The position numbers and the translations under genes are program-made. Below, piece after piece: positions 24,156 to 37,400 of a stretch of 64,000 nucleotides of DNA. Under the pieces are notes generated by a model. The model had not been told where the DNA came from and ran no database searches. It worked only from the letters and a program-made list of their open reading frames with translations. The stretch comes from Jacaranda mimosifolia (Eukaryota > Streptophyta > Magnoliopsida > Lamiales > Bignoniaceae), in contig CM032121.1 of assembly GCA_018894105.1 (NCBI GenBank), forward strand, positions 37,480,230-37,544,229. The letters are read 5' to 3'. The first letter of the stretch is position 1. The number at the start of each line of letters is the position of its first letter.

Positions 24156-25343
24156 TAGAGATGGGAATAGGCTAGGTTACTCGTTAGGAGCCTGTGTGAC
24201 CTAACCTACTTATGGCTTACCTCGGCCTAATCTATTTAATAAAAAGGCCAGATCGAGATTTAAAAAGTACCATTTTAATTAAATAGGCTACTTTTAGGCT
24301 CTTCTAAAAGCTTGTAAAGTCTAACATGCTGGCTCGTTTATCATTATTCACATAAAAAGTACAATAATAATGATATAATATTAAATGGCTAATGGTATTT
24401 GATTTCTTTAATTAGTCCTTTTATGGAATATGTTATGTTAATTAGTATTATTTTTTATTGAAATGATACTATTTTATACTTAGATATGAACTTTCATAAT
24501 TATATATTTATAAGTTATCATTTTGATTATTTCTTATCAAGGTCTATTATAAGTTTGAACATATTAAAGATTTTGATTTATCTAATGTTTAAACTTAATT
24601 GAAACCTTAATAGAAAATAGGCTTTTAGGTAGGTTTTCAGGCCAAGGAAAGGCTTTAGAATTTACTAAAAAGGCTAGCTAACCTAAAAAAAAAACGCTTA
24701 TCATAGATAATTTGTTAGATTCAGGCTCATCATTTGCATAACAAGCCTGGCTATTTAAGCTAAAGCCTAGCCTAGCTTAGAGATGGCAATGGGGTGCGTT
24801 TCGGGGCGGGTTAGCTTAACCCATATTCCACCCCACCCCACCCCACCGCACCCCATTTCGTCCCATCGAGTTGGTGGGTTAAACACGCTAATCTAAAAAA
24901 AATCAAAGTCAATCAATAAAAGCATTAAATTGGAATTACTTGACAACAATTAAAATTCAAATTTTAGGTACAAAAATAAAAAATTCATGCAAACAAAATA
25001 AGATTTTAGAAGCAAAATAGGAGAATAAGAGTAGAATTAAAGTAACAACCAGCACAACATTTAAATTATTCTTAATCTGAAAAATATAAAATAAATTATG
25101 TAATACATTTACTATTATTATATATATAATTTATATGGGGCATGTTTGGGGTGAGGTTACAAGGTGGGAAAGTAAAACCTCATACCTCGCCCCAAATACT
25201 TTGAATTATGAAAATCATGCACCATATCCCGACATATACCCTTTTAATCCACCTCCAACCGTCCCATTTGGGACGAGTTGAGTTCGGGTTTGGATTTTGT
25301 TATGCCTCATTGCCTTCCCTAGCCTAACCTATTTCCATGCCCA
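24156..25343. mobile_element. hAT-like inverted-repeat element hosting a nested one
   Basis: Left end TAGAGATGGGAATAGGCTAG, right complement TGGGCATGGAAATAGGTTAG, with internal arms rich in CCTAGCC/GGCTAGG. The flanking 8-bp sites match poorly (GGTACATT/GCTGTATA). It is interrupted by the element at 24778-25321. Confidence 0.5.
24778..25321. mobile_element. hAT-type MITE, 544 bp, nested
   Basis: Ends TAGAGATGGCAATGGGG and (complement) TAGGGAAGGCAATGAGGC, flanked by GCCTAGCT/GCCTAACC, an 8-bp duplication matching at 6 of 8. The arms are CCCCACC-rich. Non-coding. Confidence 0.62.
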
Positions 25344-25811
25344 GCTGTATACTTAGCATGCATACATCAAGTTGGAATACAAAATAAAATATGGAACAAA
25401 ATAGAGAATCTAAAGTAATTAGCAACATATCTATAATGACATTTTAGCGACCATAAAAATTATCATGATAGGTGGGTCATATAATTGTCAATAGTGACAA
25501 TTTAAAATATTTATTTTTGTAATTATTAAGTCGTATTATGATAAATAAAAATTATTATCACTTTATATATAATATTATTATTATTGATCATTTTTATATT
25601 ATTATTTATTTTTATCAATAATATTATATTTTATATATCGGGTATCGCTGGAGAAGATGATAGTAATAAAACTCGATTTCACTTGAAAAACTAATTAAAA
25701 TGGAGCCATCAACAGTTCACATGAGGAGTTTGAAAATAAGGAAAATAAAAGAGAAAAGACTATATAATTGAAGATTGAGTCTCTTTTTCCACGAATATTA
25801 ATTACGTCCTC
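25344..25811. repeat. Intergenic DNA with CACTA-related and MITE-like relics
   Basis: 25365-25420 matches the right part of the repeat at 21135-21303. 25430-25620 matches the interior of the element at 34496 (GTCAATAGTGACAATTTAAA, AATAAAAATTATTATCACTT). The rest of the interval is the MYB 3' flank. Confidence 0.45.
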
Positions 25812-27797
25812 TCAGAATATTGGCGAATCGGAAGGCGAGGAATTCACCAGATTAAGAATGCTATTCCAATAATTCTTGTTATCTTCATAATAATCACTAC
25901 CGCCGCTGCCGCTGCCATTATCTGATTCTCCGCCGTCCTCTGATAAACGCCCATTACCCGAAGAAGTACTGAGCAGAAGGTCCGTAAACTTCTCGACGAA
26001 ATTCCCACTGGGAACATGCTCAGAATTCGCTCTCATTGATTGATCTGATGCCCACGCCGGTGGGAACGAGGACTCGTGCAATCCCGACGGGAACGGAACG
26101 GAATTCTCGATCCCGTCTCTGTATTCCGGCAGATTTTTCCAGTCTTCTTCGCTTTCTTCTTTCATGATTCCGCCATCGCATGACGTCCCGGATGAATTTC
26201 TGACAAACTCGACAAAAGCGGTGGAGCTCTGATCTCCTATTCCGGCGGCGGAGCTGAGTGTTGACGTCGGCGATTCCAGCTCACCGCCTATTCCCGCCAC
26301 AGAAACACCGCCGCTTCCGGCAGCTGCTTCGCTTGTCTTTGACCAAAGTTCGCCGTTCCATGCCTTCAGCACGTCGAGACACCGGGACGGCGGGCCGACG
26401 GGCGGCTGTTGGAGCGGGCTCGAAGTGGAGGCGAATTCCGAGCTTTGAGTCTGTTTGACGTAATTTTAGAGATTGTTGAATTATAACATAACCAGTCGAA
26501 TTACAATAAATTAATAAACTGAATCATAGACCACCTGAAAGGAATTGGATGAGCCTGAGCGGAGTTTCGACTGCCTGACCAATCTGGCTTCGGCTTCGAG
26601 CCGAGCGCTCTCCCACTGGGCCATGTGGCTGAGATTTGCAGCGTTCTTGGATTGGCCATCACTGGACAACAGGGCATCATTCTTGGGCTTATGGGTTACC
26701 GGGTCAATACCCATTTTAGCTAATCTCTTCTTCAGATGAGTGTTCCAGTAGTTCTTGATTTCATTATCCGTTCTTTTCGGCAAATGGGTGGCTATGGCCG
26801 ACCACCTGCGAAGAAGACATAAAAACGACACCGGTGAATGATCAGTGTAAGAAGACGACAAAAAAAACCTTGTTACCATCTATCCATTACTGCTAAAAAA
26901 CAAAAAGGGAAAGATCTCTGGACAAAAATTGACCTCTTTTTCTATGTTTAAGTGAAGAAAACTACAAAAAGAAGACTTATAGAATTGATATGTCCAAAAT
27001 GTGATGAAAATGAGTTAATTAGTTCTGCTGTTCCAGCATAATCTTGAAATGCAGGATCAGTTAAAGCAACCACTGTTCATGCCGGAAGAGTAAATGCTAG
27101 CTGCTACTCATCAAAATTACACCCTGACATGGGCAGCAAAATAATCCTTTTTTACTCATAATTTATACCAGAAAACGTTGTGGAGAAAAAGAAAACATGA
27201 AGAAGAGAGAGTTCTCGACATTTAATCCTAACTGTCAAGAATTTACCACTAAGATGTCACAGTTTCTTTAGATTCCGGGGAAGTACTTTTGTCACATTAC
27301 TACAAACTTTCTCATGGACAAAAAGAGTTACTAAATAAGTAAACATCATGAATGCAAAGAGAAAAACCACATGGTGAACTGAAAACTGCAGCTGCAAGAT
27401 CGAAGAACACAGAAAAAAGAGCTGGAATTGTGTGTGTGTATAAATATATTAACCTGTTTCCCAAAAGAGCATGGAGCTGAATGATTGTTTGCTCTTCTTG
27501 TAAACTGAATTTGCCTCTTTTGATATCAGGTCTCAGATAGTTAGTCCACCTCAACCTGCAACTCTTGCCACATCTCTGAAGCCCTACGAACACCCAAAAA
27601 AACAGGTTATTTTTCAAGCAAAAATTATGTGCAAAAACAAGAGAGAAAATGGAAATTTTTGCACCAGCTTTGGCGGGCAAGGCCCGCCAGCTTCCATGGC
27701 CATGTTCTTCAATATAAGCCAAGAGTTTCTGGTCTTCTTCGGGCGTCCATGGCCCTTTCTTCAGACCAACTTTATCGCAACAAGGAGACCGACCCAT
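25812..27797 (-). CDS. R2R3-MYB transcription factor, MIXTA/MYB16/MYB106-like (subgroup 9)
   Basis: Four exons, minus strand, GT-AG: 27797-27665 (133 nt), 27583-27454 (130 nt), 26805-26535 and 26450-25812, giving 390 aa ending at TGA 25814-25812. Exons 1 and 2 have the canonical R2R3-MYB lengths. R2 spans about residues 14-64 (W17, W37, W57) and R3 about 67-115 (F70, W89, W108). The subgroup-9 signature [14 protein letters not shown] is at residues 150-163. The C-terminal half is Ser/Gly/acidic and ends [25 protein letters not shown]-like proteins are nuclear activators of conical-cell, trichome and cuticle genes in the epidermis; that role is inferred from the family. The subgroup call is secure, the exact orthologue (MYB16, MYB106 or MIXTA) less so. 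Confidence 0.94.
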
Positions 27798-27840
27798 TTT
27801 GCGAAATGAATCAAAGATGAAATTCTTGGACTTTGCTAAG

Positions 27841-27850
27841 TTTATATATA
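27841..27850 (-). promoter_or_regulatory. TATA box of the MYB gene
   Basis: TATATATAAA on the minus strand 44 bp upstream of the ATG, implying a short leader of about 20 nt. No ATG occurs between it and the start codon. A more distal start is possible. Confidence 0.45.
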
Positions 27851-27859
27851 TGTGAAAAC

Positions 27860-29239
27860 GTAGATGAAAATGAGAAATTACGTATGCTGGTTGTTGAAGT
27901 GTGGAATGGAGTAGTAAATAAGGAGAAATATGGGCTAGGGAAGAAAGGTCAGCGACAGAGATGGGATGAGGGGTATCTATTTTTTTAATTTTTTTAATTT
28001 TATTTATTTATTATTTATGATGATGAAAAAAATTGTGTTACAAAAGTGCCCTGCTGCCCTTAACCTAGATAGCAATATAAGGAAAAATTTATGAAAACCT
28101 TTTCACCGGCCTCATAAAAGTTTAAATAGCCTCCAACTCATTTATTGGACGTGCATGCCTATAATTTTTTTTTTTTTTTTTTGGGTTATTTTAAATTTTT
28201 ACTTTTTTTATTTATAGTTGGAAGTTGGATTTTGATTTTCATTGGCTAGATGAAAATTTCCATAGCTAAGAATTTATGTTAGGAAGAAATTTTGATGTAA
28301 TATATATTTAATGCATGTACTTTCTTGCCTTTGTTTAAATACGATCAACGACACCAATATGAATATCATTGTCCATCAGTGTCTAAGTGAGTGTGAGGAT
28401 GCTAACAAAAATTTTGAAAATTGGGCTTCTCAAATGGACCAATTTTGAGAAAAACCTTTGGGGATTACGATAGTTTTGAAATTGAAAGTTCATATATATA
28501 AAGACGAGAGATTTTATAATTTTAGAAACTATAATCCCTACAAAAGCAATTAGAAATTTATGTACATATAAAGCAAATTAATTCCATCTGCCACAAATAT
28601 TTCATGAAAATACTTTATGTCTGTGATATTAGTCTACTTTAATAATAAATTTTTTTTTTGGTTGAAATTTATATGTTGATTTAAAAATTTTAATTGAATT
28701 TAATTACTTAATTTGATATACCAAAAAAATGTAATTCGTTGTTGTTCTGTTTGAAGAAAAATTGCAGTGCAGTGCGATGAGCGTATTGAACCCTATACTC
28801 TAAGAAGACAAAAATGCCTTAAATATTTGTTGATATGATAGTTTTATAGGCCAAAATCATTTTTTTCTTTTTTTTTTTCTTTTTTTTTAACGAGTCGAAT
28901 TTCAACCTACCCAAAGGTTAACATGAATTGCACGTTGTTGATCCAAACACATGTAAGCACCACAAATCTGCCACTTGGCTCCGAATAAAAGTCAAATTTT
29001 ACAATCAACTATAAATAGTGTTATTTTAAAATTAAAAATATACGATATCTACTGTTCAATTTACTTTACAACCTCACTGTATCTCATAATTTGAATCTAA
29101 TTTAAAGATCAGAAAGTTTTAATTGAACGTTGCCTCGAGATCGCAGCAGATCATTAAGACTTTGATCCCAATGCCCAACTTTTATCAGGAGACCTCAATT
29201 AGAAATGATTTTGAGTAGGACTTACATAGAAGTCCATGC
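27860..29239. other. MYB upstream region and intergenic DNA
   Basis: AT-rich with T-runs (28170-28182, 28860-28888). No gene or element with defined ends. Confidence 0.45.
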
Positions 29240-29257
29240 ATGTAAACTAAACAAGCC

Positions 29258-29447
29258 GTCGAGTGGCTTGAGGCTTATCACCCAATGGCATTAGTCTCCT
29301 CTATTATGTGGGAAGTTATGAGTTTGAACTCGAATGAGCTTCTTATGTGAACAAAAATGTCTTCAATTTAATTGATTCAATTTCAATCATAAAACAATAT
29401 TGTATTGTTAAAAGAATAAATTCGTCATTTTAAATTCTAAAAAAAAA
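29258..29447 (+). mobile_element. SINE with perfect 18-bp target duplication
   Basis: A 190-bp element ending in an A-rich tail, flanked by ATGTAAACTAAACAAGCC on both sides (29240-29257 and 29448-29465). The head resembles a tRNA-derived pol III promoter: box-B-like GAGTTTGAACTCG follows GTGGCTTGAGGC. It is homologous along its length to 59281-59473. An 18-bp duplication plus A-tail is the signature of LINE-machinery insertion. Confidence 0.85.
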
Positions 29448-29465
29448 ATGTAAACTAAACAAGCC

Positions 29466-31799
29466 CAACTAAAAAGATAAAATAAAAAATCTTTATTTCC
29501 AATTATCAAGGGTCAACACAAATAATTTCAAGAATTATAATTGTTTGTAACTATATATGTGGAGTAATTATTATTCTACATAGCGTGACAATAATTGACC
29601 TGAAGTAGTGAACACCAATGCTCAATAACACCGCGTTTAAGTGTTACTATTTAACTTTCTCAATAATCATCAAATAATTGTGAGGCCACAATTTCGTGGA
29701 TGACCAATTTCTTCTTCTTCTTACGGCTTTGCATTTAAGACAAAGAAGATGCAACCGTACATTGTCGGCTAGTCAACAATAGTCAACTCAATCTACTACA
29801 TTAAGGGTACTCAAATTTATGTATAGGTTTTATCTTTTTACGATCATATTTTTGAATTAGTAGGGTAAGATATTTCGAGTATAGGCACCGTACATAATTT
29901 TAATACGATTTCGATTATTGAATTTGATGATATTTGTACATATTTTGAGTATAAATTTAATACATAAATTGAATTGAGTACATACTTCGAATAAAGGACA
30001 GTCGGTATCAATTTTTTAAATTTTGGTAAGTCTAATTTTGGAGGCTAATTAAGTTGATAATTAATTTATGATTTTATAATTTATGAAATGACCTAGCACA
30101 ACTATTCTAGTGTACAATTTTGGTTATGATTGAATTATGTATTCCAAAATTTTGAGCCTATTTAAAATCAATAAACTAACAGTATTGGGCATTAAAAAAG
30201 ATCCCCTCCAAAAAGAATTTAAAAAAAAAAAAACAAATTAAAATTGGTGCATTTTCAACTATTTCAAAGGCCTTATGAATATGGAAAGCCTAATAAATGA
30301 GTCATTAATTTTTTTTTCAATTATGCTAACTCTCTTTCTGCCATCTTTGGTTTGCATTATTTTTTCAAATTAACTTTTTTTATTAATTCAATGAATGTTT
30401 TGGTTAAATTTCGAAAATTTTCAGGAAAAAATTCAAGGGTTTATATTTTTAAAACTTCTTGCAAAAATTTACAATGTAATCAAGTTTTAAAAAATTGACT
30501 ATTTTATTATTTCAAATTAATCACAGCTTAAATTGATTTACAAACTGATGTATCCCTATAAAGTTTATAAGAACATAATTGCTGTTCTGGCGTCAAATTG
30601 ACACATGAGAAATGTAAAATTACTTTAAAATATGTAACTCAACGCAGAAAAATATATCTTTTATCAGCTCATATAAACACCCTCATTCTCCATTTGTTGG
30701 AGAATCAAATCCCATTTTTTATTTTTTATTTTGGTAGGATTAATCATTAGCTCTTAATTTTAATTTTTATTTTTCTAGTTCTATTTGGACTCACTAGTGT
30801 ATTTAATTTAAAAAACAATTCATTAAACAAAAATATATTACTTTAGTCGAATTTTAATCCCTACTTTAATTTTCGGAAAAAAAAAACCCACATCACAAAT
30901 TATTTTATCAGAAAGTAAAATGATCACATATAAATAACTCTTTAAATAATCAAAATTACAAAAATAATATTGCCTTATATATTATGGGGGTTTTGGAAAA
31001 ATGACATTTTTTTATTTTTCTATCTTATGAAATCTAAAAATTATGATACCATCCCCAACATATACTAAATAATGTGATGTATATACATCATACATGAGAC
31101 TCCTCGCTATTTATTACTTTGTGATCATAAGAAATGAAACGTGGCCTATATAACTTTATTCTTTTGCGGTGAACTTCCCTACTATAGAAATATCCATCAA
31201 TATTTAATAATTAATTTATTTTATTTATCTTTTTATTTTTATTTTGTTGGTATAACGATCTAGTACTTGGGGCTAGTTAATACATCTCTTTATATTATTC
31301 ATTAAACCCCCCATGTGCAGGGAAATTGGGAAATAGAGACAGTTCAGTTTCTTTCAAAGCATTGAGGTTTTATTCAAGATTATTATTTTTTTACCTCTAT
31401 TAAACTAGTAGAATAATTAAATGACATTTTTATCCCGTTTATATATACTATTACCATTTTTGTTTATCATGCAAATACTGAAAGTTTTTTATGTGAATTC
31501 TTGAAATTTTAAATTAATTAAAATTATATGTGGAATCTTGTTGATATATATATATATATATATTTTTTTTTTTCTCCATTAGTAGTTGATTTAATCTGAT
31601 GTTAATACTAGAATTCTCCTTATCATATTGGCTAAAAGTTTTGGGATTTGTGGAAATATTCGTTCATACTTTGGGAATTTTTTAGGAGAATATATTTCGA
31701 TAGTGATATTGAAGAATATATTGAAAATAAAGTTAATATTGTCATATTTTAAGAGAAAATATAAATTTTACTATAAATATATTTTTTTGTAATTTTTTA
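29466..31799. other. AT-rich intergenic DNA
   Basis: Nothing with defined boundaries and no coding signal beyond chance. An AT dinucleotide run lies at 31544-31562. Confidence 0.45.
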
Positions 31800-32705
31800 T
31801 CCGATTAATGGTATCATATCAAAATTTTTATAGTATTATACGTTATTTTTAAAATCATATAATATTTGAAATTTGAAAGAATTTTTGGAGAATGTTTCAC
31901 TCTCGAGAAATGAAAACAAAAATTGCCTACACTATGTAATTGATATCAAATGCTTGTTGGTGTGATTTTTTATTTTTATTTTGGTGGGGGAGATGAGTAT
32001 CTATAGTTATGAACCTTGAGAATTAAATCCTGCATAGTATGGTTGTATGTATTCCTTAAGGTGTTTTTAATTCTCGATAAACTCAATATGTTATTTAGCT
32101 TAATTGAGCTCAAGTAACTTATTAACTTAACGTACGCACATTAATTTTAATGTATAGATATCGTCTTAAAAAACATTATTAAGAAAATAGTGGAAAATAT
32201 TAAATAAATAATTTTACAAAATATATAATTCAATTACCTTTTTGAAAAAAAAAGAAAGTAATATATTGTAAAGCTTTATTTGGTTAGTGGTATCATATCA
32301 AATATATATTATTTTTACAATAATATAATATTTGAAATTAGGAAGAATTTTCAAAGAATGAAAATATTCTCAATAATTGAAAACAAAAATCGCCTACATT
32401 ATGTAGTTGATACCGAATGCTTCAAAATGAATTAGAAAGAGTATCTATAAGTGTAAGCCTTGAGAATTAAGATCCTACATAACATGGCATGGCAGAATGT
32501 ATTTCTTAAGCTACTTTTAATTCTCGGTAGACTCAATATACTATTCAATTTAAACAGACTCAAGTAATTTATTAACATCAACGTAAACACATCAATTTTG
32601 ATATACAAATATTGCCTTTACAAAAACATTATTAAGAAAACAATGAAAAAGATTAAATAAATAATTTTACGAGATATGTAATTGAATTACCTTTTTGGAA
32701 AAAAT
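31800..32705. repeat. Diverged tandem duplication, unit about 450-480 bp
   Basis: Copy 1 about 31800-32255, copy 2 about 32278-32705, colinear: GGTATCATATCAAA, AATATTTGAAATT, GAAAACAAAAAT, GCCTACA, TATGTA, TTGAGAATTAA, CATTATTAAGAAAA and AATTACCTTTTT occur in the same order in both. The offset is 479 bp at the left and 452 bp at the right. No coding frame spans it. Confidence 0.75.
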
Positions 32706-33883
32706 AAAATAAAATAAAATAAAAAACATTTCCTAATTACATGATAAACAACCAAGCCAAGGTAGGAATTCCCTTTCCAAAACTTCAAATTCTTTCTCCA
32801 TTATGGATGACTACATTTTCATAATGGGATTTAAAGATTATGAAATCCACTTTACACACACACACACACACACACTTGAAGGAGAGCTCCATCCCTAACC
32901 TAAAGGGCATTCTTGGAAATCCACCAAAGCAAGCAAAAGAGGTATTAAGTATTTACTTTTGTGGGCTTCACAAAGGATATAGATCCCAATTGATTTGGGG
33001 AAGAAACGAAAAGACAAAATTGGGCCCACAAACAAAAGGCCATCAGATAAAGGGGTGTGCTGATGGGGAGCCGAAAGCACAAGAATTAAAAGCCCAAAGA
33101 GTTTAATTGGGCAGGACAGTTGGGCCCTCCCCTTCTTAAATTGTTTGTCATTGCTGCGACCTCCACCACTCCACCCTCCACCCATTCCTATGGTCCAACA
33201 TTTTCTTAACTCTCCCTTATTAAATATAACTCCAATCACAAAACTTGTCAGAATATTAGACCCACGTGAGCCACATTTATCATCATTTAATTTAAACCTA
33301 AAATTATACTTAATGTAAACTTTTTTTATGCAAATTTTTTGAGTATAAAATCTTCAAAAAATAGTACATCAAGCCATTCTAATACTATTGAATCAAATGA
33401 TTACCTATATTAATTATAAAATTATCAGAGTGCAAAAGTATTTCGATGATGTCAGTTTGATGTCATAACTATTTTTATCTTATTTTAAATAGAAAAAGTT
33501 ACCAATTTTTACCTTGAGATAAAATTCATGATATTCATCATGTGATATCAAAGAACTTTATCTTGTTTCATTTCACGCGTATAAGGTTAGAGAACTTTAA
33601 AAAATTAATAACCCTTTTAATAATATATATATTTTTTATATTTTCTTGCTTAGAAACAAACGCTTTTAAAATATATATGACATCTATTTTGTTCAATATT
33701 GAAAGAATCAAGGGTATTTAAATAAGTTATAAATTATTTTTTCTCCCTCTTACTATTTGAAACGTATTTTAGGACAAAAATATATTACGCACATCCGTGT
33801 TGATAAAATAAAATTTCGAAATAATTGAGCTCTATAATAATGGACCTTATTATCATTAATATATATATATACACACACACATG

Positions 33884-33933
<50 letters not shown>

Positions 33934-34495
33934 TTCTTTTTACAATTTCCACATGTTCCTTGTTTATGTTGTCTACATGACTGAGAAAAGAAGTAAAACA
34001 TGCAAGAAGAAAAAAAAAAGAAAAAGAAAAAGAAAAACGAAGTTAATAGTTAAAATATAAAGCAAATTCGGTGCTCACCAAAAGCCAAAAGAAAAATGAT
34101 AAAGGCAGTGGATATGTTCTAAGGTTCTTTTTCTGACAAGTTATTAAATTCTTTTTTCCGCAGTTAATTTGTTTTAAGTGTAAGAGAGTTGGGATAGAAA
34201 TAAATGAGAATTACTTTTCACTCATGAAAGCGAAGTTCGCTGGGATTTGTTTTTTTGCACCGTACACTATACTTAATGGGAATTAGGTAGCTCATGTGAG
34301 TTAGCTTAAATAACCGACCCACCCATAAATAATATGTATAATATACGTATTTTTGTAAATTTTGGACCTAAAATTTTATGAATGTAAAATCTTGAGAACT
34401 TATTTATGTTATCTAAATAGTAAAATTAGGACGAAGATGTTAGAATTCTTTCAAGACATGTCGTTGGATTTTACTACATGCTTTGCACTCAAAAT
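32706..34495. other. Intergenic DNA with simple repeats
   Basis: Holds (AC)n at about 32855-32875 and a compound (AT)n(AC)n(AT)n tract at about 33858-33932. A less AT-rich patch at 32990-33190 has several GGGCC/GCCCA words but no gene I can recognise. Frames there overlap on both strands without domains. Confidence 0.45.
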
Positions 34496-37400
34496 TACTA
34501 CAAAGAAAAAAATAATTGATGATAAAAGAGTAAGCGACAATACAAAAGTTGTCACTAATGATGTATATTATGTGACAAAAGATTTGGTTTTATCACCTTA
34601 ATGATTTTTATAAATTAAATAGTGACAAAAATAGTGTTTAAATTGTCATCATATACAATTAGTGACACACTTATGGTAATAATAAAATATTGTCACAAAT
34701 TATATTGACAATTTTTATTGTCACTAGGTTATCATCACCATAAGGGTGTTACTAATTGTTAATGATGGCAACTTAAAATATTATTTTTTGTCACTATTAA
34801 GTTGTGACAAAATAAAAATTATTAGCACTTAAAAATTATCATTAGGTGTAACGCCCCGACCGGAAGGCTCCTGCTTCCGGCCGAGGTGCTACTCACACAA
34901 TGTCACACGTCATCCTTGTAATAGAAAATCACTTTTAAAATTTCTGAAATAATTAGATCCTACAACCATCTCCATCAGATACTTACTTCTGAACCGAAAC
35001 ATTTCGATTAACATTTGGCACTTCTATCACCCTCATTGCCTCATGTGTGGCTGGGGCTAGTCTATCTTCATCACTTGTTCTTATATGGGGATAAAGAACG
35101 GATAATAATAATAAAACAATATAAGTTCGAATGACCTAGTGAGATAGTTTAGTAATAACAACCAAGTAACAATTTCACAATTATTATGTAAGAGACAAAT
35201 AGAGGTATATTTATTCCCAAGAGTTGTGAGAGAATGTTTTAATCAAAATTTAGAGTGATTCATTTCACCACCGTCCCATACCAGTGATGAGACTTCACAA
35301 ATTCACTATCTCTCACAGGGGGATTTTAAATCACGATTATGACCACAAGGGGTCGACATGTCACTTGAACAATCACTGAGTTTGTGTCAAATATTCGATT
35401 TTCAAAATGTAAAATAAAATTAATAATCACTTTCACACTTTTTCTGTTGGTGGTTCTCCTACCTTATCACTCCACTTTTGAAAATACGAAAATTCTTGTC
35501 CCTCCAAAGTACCGAGTGATCGGCTCGGACATTTAATCACTCACTAGGCATGGCTAGCTACATGCCTGATCTCGCTCATAGCCGACTACCTCCAGCCCTC
35601 TATGAGTAGGGATTATATGTACAATTTTGTACGGGTATCAGCTGAAAGATCTATCGCTATGGACCGGTCTGCCCAGCCGTCTTTCATAACCGATCTTAGG
35701 GCCCACCCCTAAGGGTATCAAGTATAATAACTGATATCACTAAATGCATCCAACATCATACACTTAATGCATCACTTCGCCATATTAAGCATATAATCAT
35801 AGATTCAGCCCAAGCTGGTTTCAAGATAAACGTGGCGATAAAACATTTATTTCAAAATCACTTTTTAGCTTCATCAACACAATCGCCAACTTTAGATAAA
35901 GCGACATTAATTAATATCAATAAAAATGCTCAGTGAAAAAGGGAGATGTGGAGTACTATTTTCATAAACAATTAACTTTATTAAAACTTAGGTGGAAGTG
36001 AATTGCGGGGTGTGGAATCAATCATATAAAATGGGTGAGGGGACTCAGGTACGAATAGTCCAAGAATTACAAATAAGGATAAGAGAGGTCCAATTAACTG
36101 CTGAAAGAGTCTAAGAGCAGCAAGTCAATGTTACATAGGTAAATGATAATTTTTTAGTAGAAGGGAGGCCAAACGGAGCTGATATACATGTATCAATGTA
36201 AATGTACAAGATAAGAAATTGTATCCATCAAAATTGAGAATTTAGGTAGCAATAATTTGAGAATTTCGAGCAGAAGGGACAGCTCAAACAGAATGACCAA
36301 GTGAACATGAGAACCAAGGAATAGCATAGAATGAGCACGTATCAATCATCGAATCTTAGCACAAATAGAACCAAGCGGCAAGACATAATAACAAGTACGT
36401 ATGTTCTTTCCCCAGCAAGAAAGCTAATGTAAACTCACCTAGAAAATGCAGAGGAATTCTTAATCATATAGACACTCAGGTTCTGGCTTCTTAGTCAAAT
36501 CGAGAGCACTGTCATAAAATAACTCGAGTTATCATTTCGTCAATCTTATGAGTCTTCACTATAAGTATAACGAATGTCATTAACAAACCTAAGTGTATTC
36601 TGACATAGTCATGATAATTCTTAGATATTTAAACAGTCCATAACTTTGTTTCCTAATTGACTTAAAGTTCAATGCACATAATCTAAATCCAATATTGATT
36701 ATGATTTCTCAATCATAATTCTCAATTCCATGTTACATTCAATTGTGCAAGGTAATTACTTATCATAGTCCTTAACTCGACAAGCCGATAAATTGGTTGT
36801 TAATACCTCATTAAAGTCTCAACGACAATCTGATAATTCATCTGAGTCGAATAAATTCAATACCATACGAATTACAAGATTAATCTATAACTTTAGACTA
36901 AATCATAGTTTAACAATCTTAATTCTGATCACAGTCAACTTCATCCGAATTACATTCAACAGTTCAATCAAATCAAAATTCGATTATTAAAATTTACCAA
37001 ATTGGGTCGAACCGGGACCCAGTCTCACGCCAAAACTAGCCCAGATGAGTCTGAAATCAAATTCTACACAAGCTGCCTGATCAGAGCCGCCACACGCCGC
37101 CGCTGAAGCTCCATGCGCCACTGTTGGAGATAGGAACCACCAACACCACCTATTGCATCTCAACCTCAGGAATCAAACGCACCAATCAATTTCTAGTTTG
37201 GACGCTACTAGGTCGGCCAATTTGGCCCAAAACTGCTGCGGAGCCCTAACCCGCCACCGTCACACCACCGTGGAAATTCCTTAGTCGTCCGCCAGTGAAA
37301 CCTCCAATTGAGGGCACCAATACGATGCCTATGAGCTCGCGACCAAAGCCCATCCTACACCCATCCATTTCCGTACGCTGGAGAACGGCCAACCAACCGC

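Noticed and set aside
26258..26458. 66-codon plus-strand frame
   Set aside because: Antisense of MYB exon 4, which continues the MYB frame to its conserved C-terminus.
32840..33239. 88-codon plus-strand and 114-codon minus-strand frames
   Set aside because: They overlap on opposite strands, one starts in an (AC)n microsatellite, and neither has a known domain.
33858..33932. Possible short-spaced repeat array
   Set aside because: It is a compound (AT)n(AC)n microsatellite, not a CRISPR array or regulatory array.
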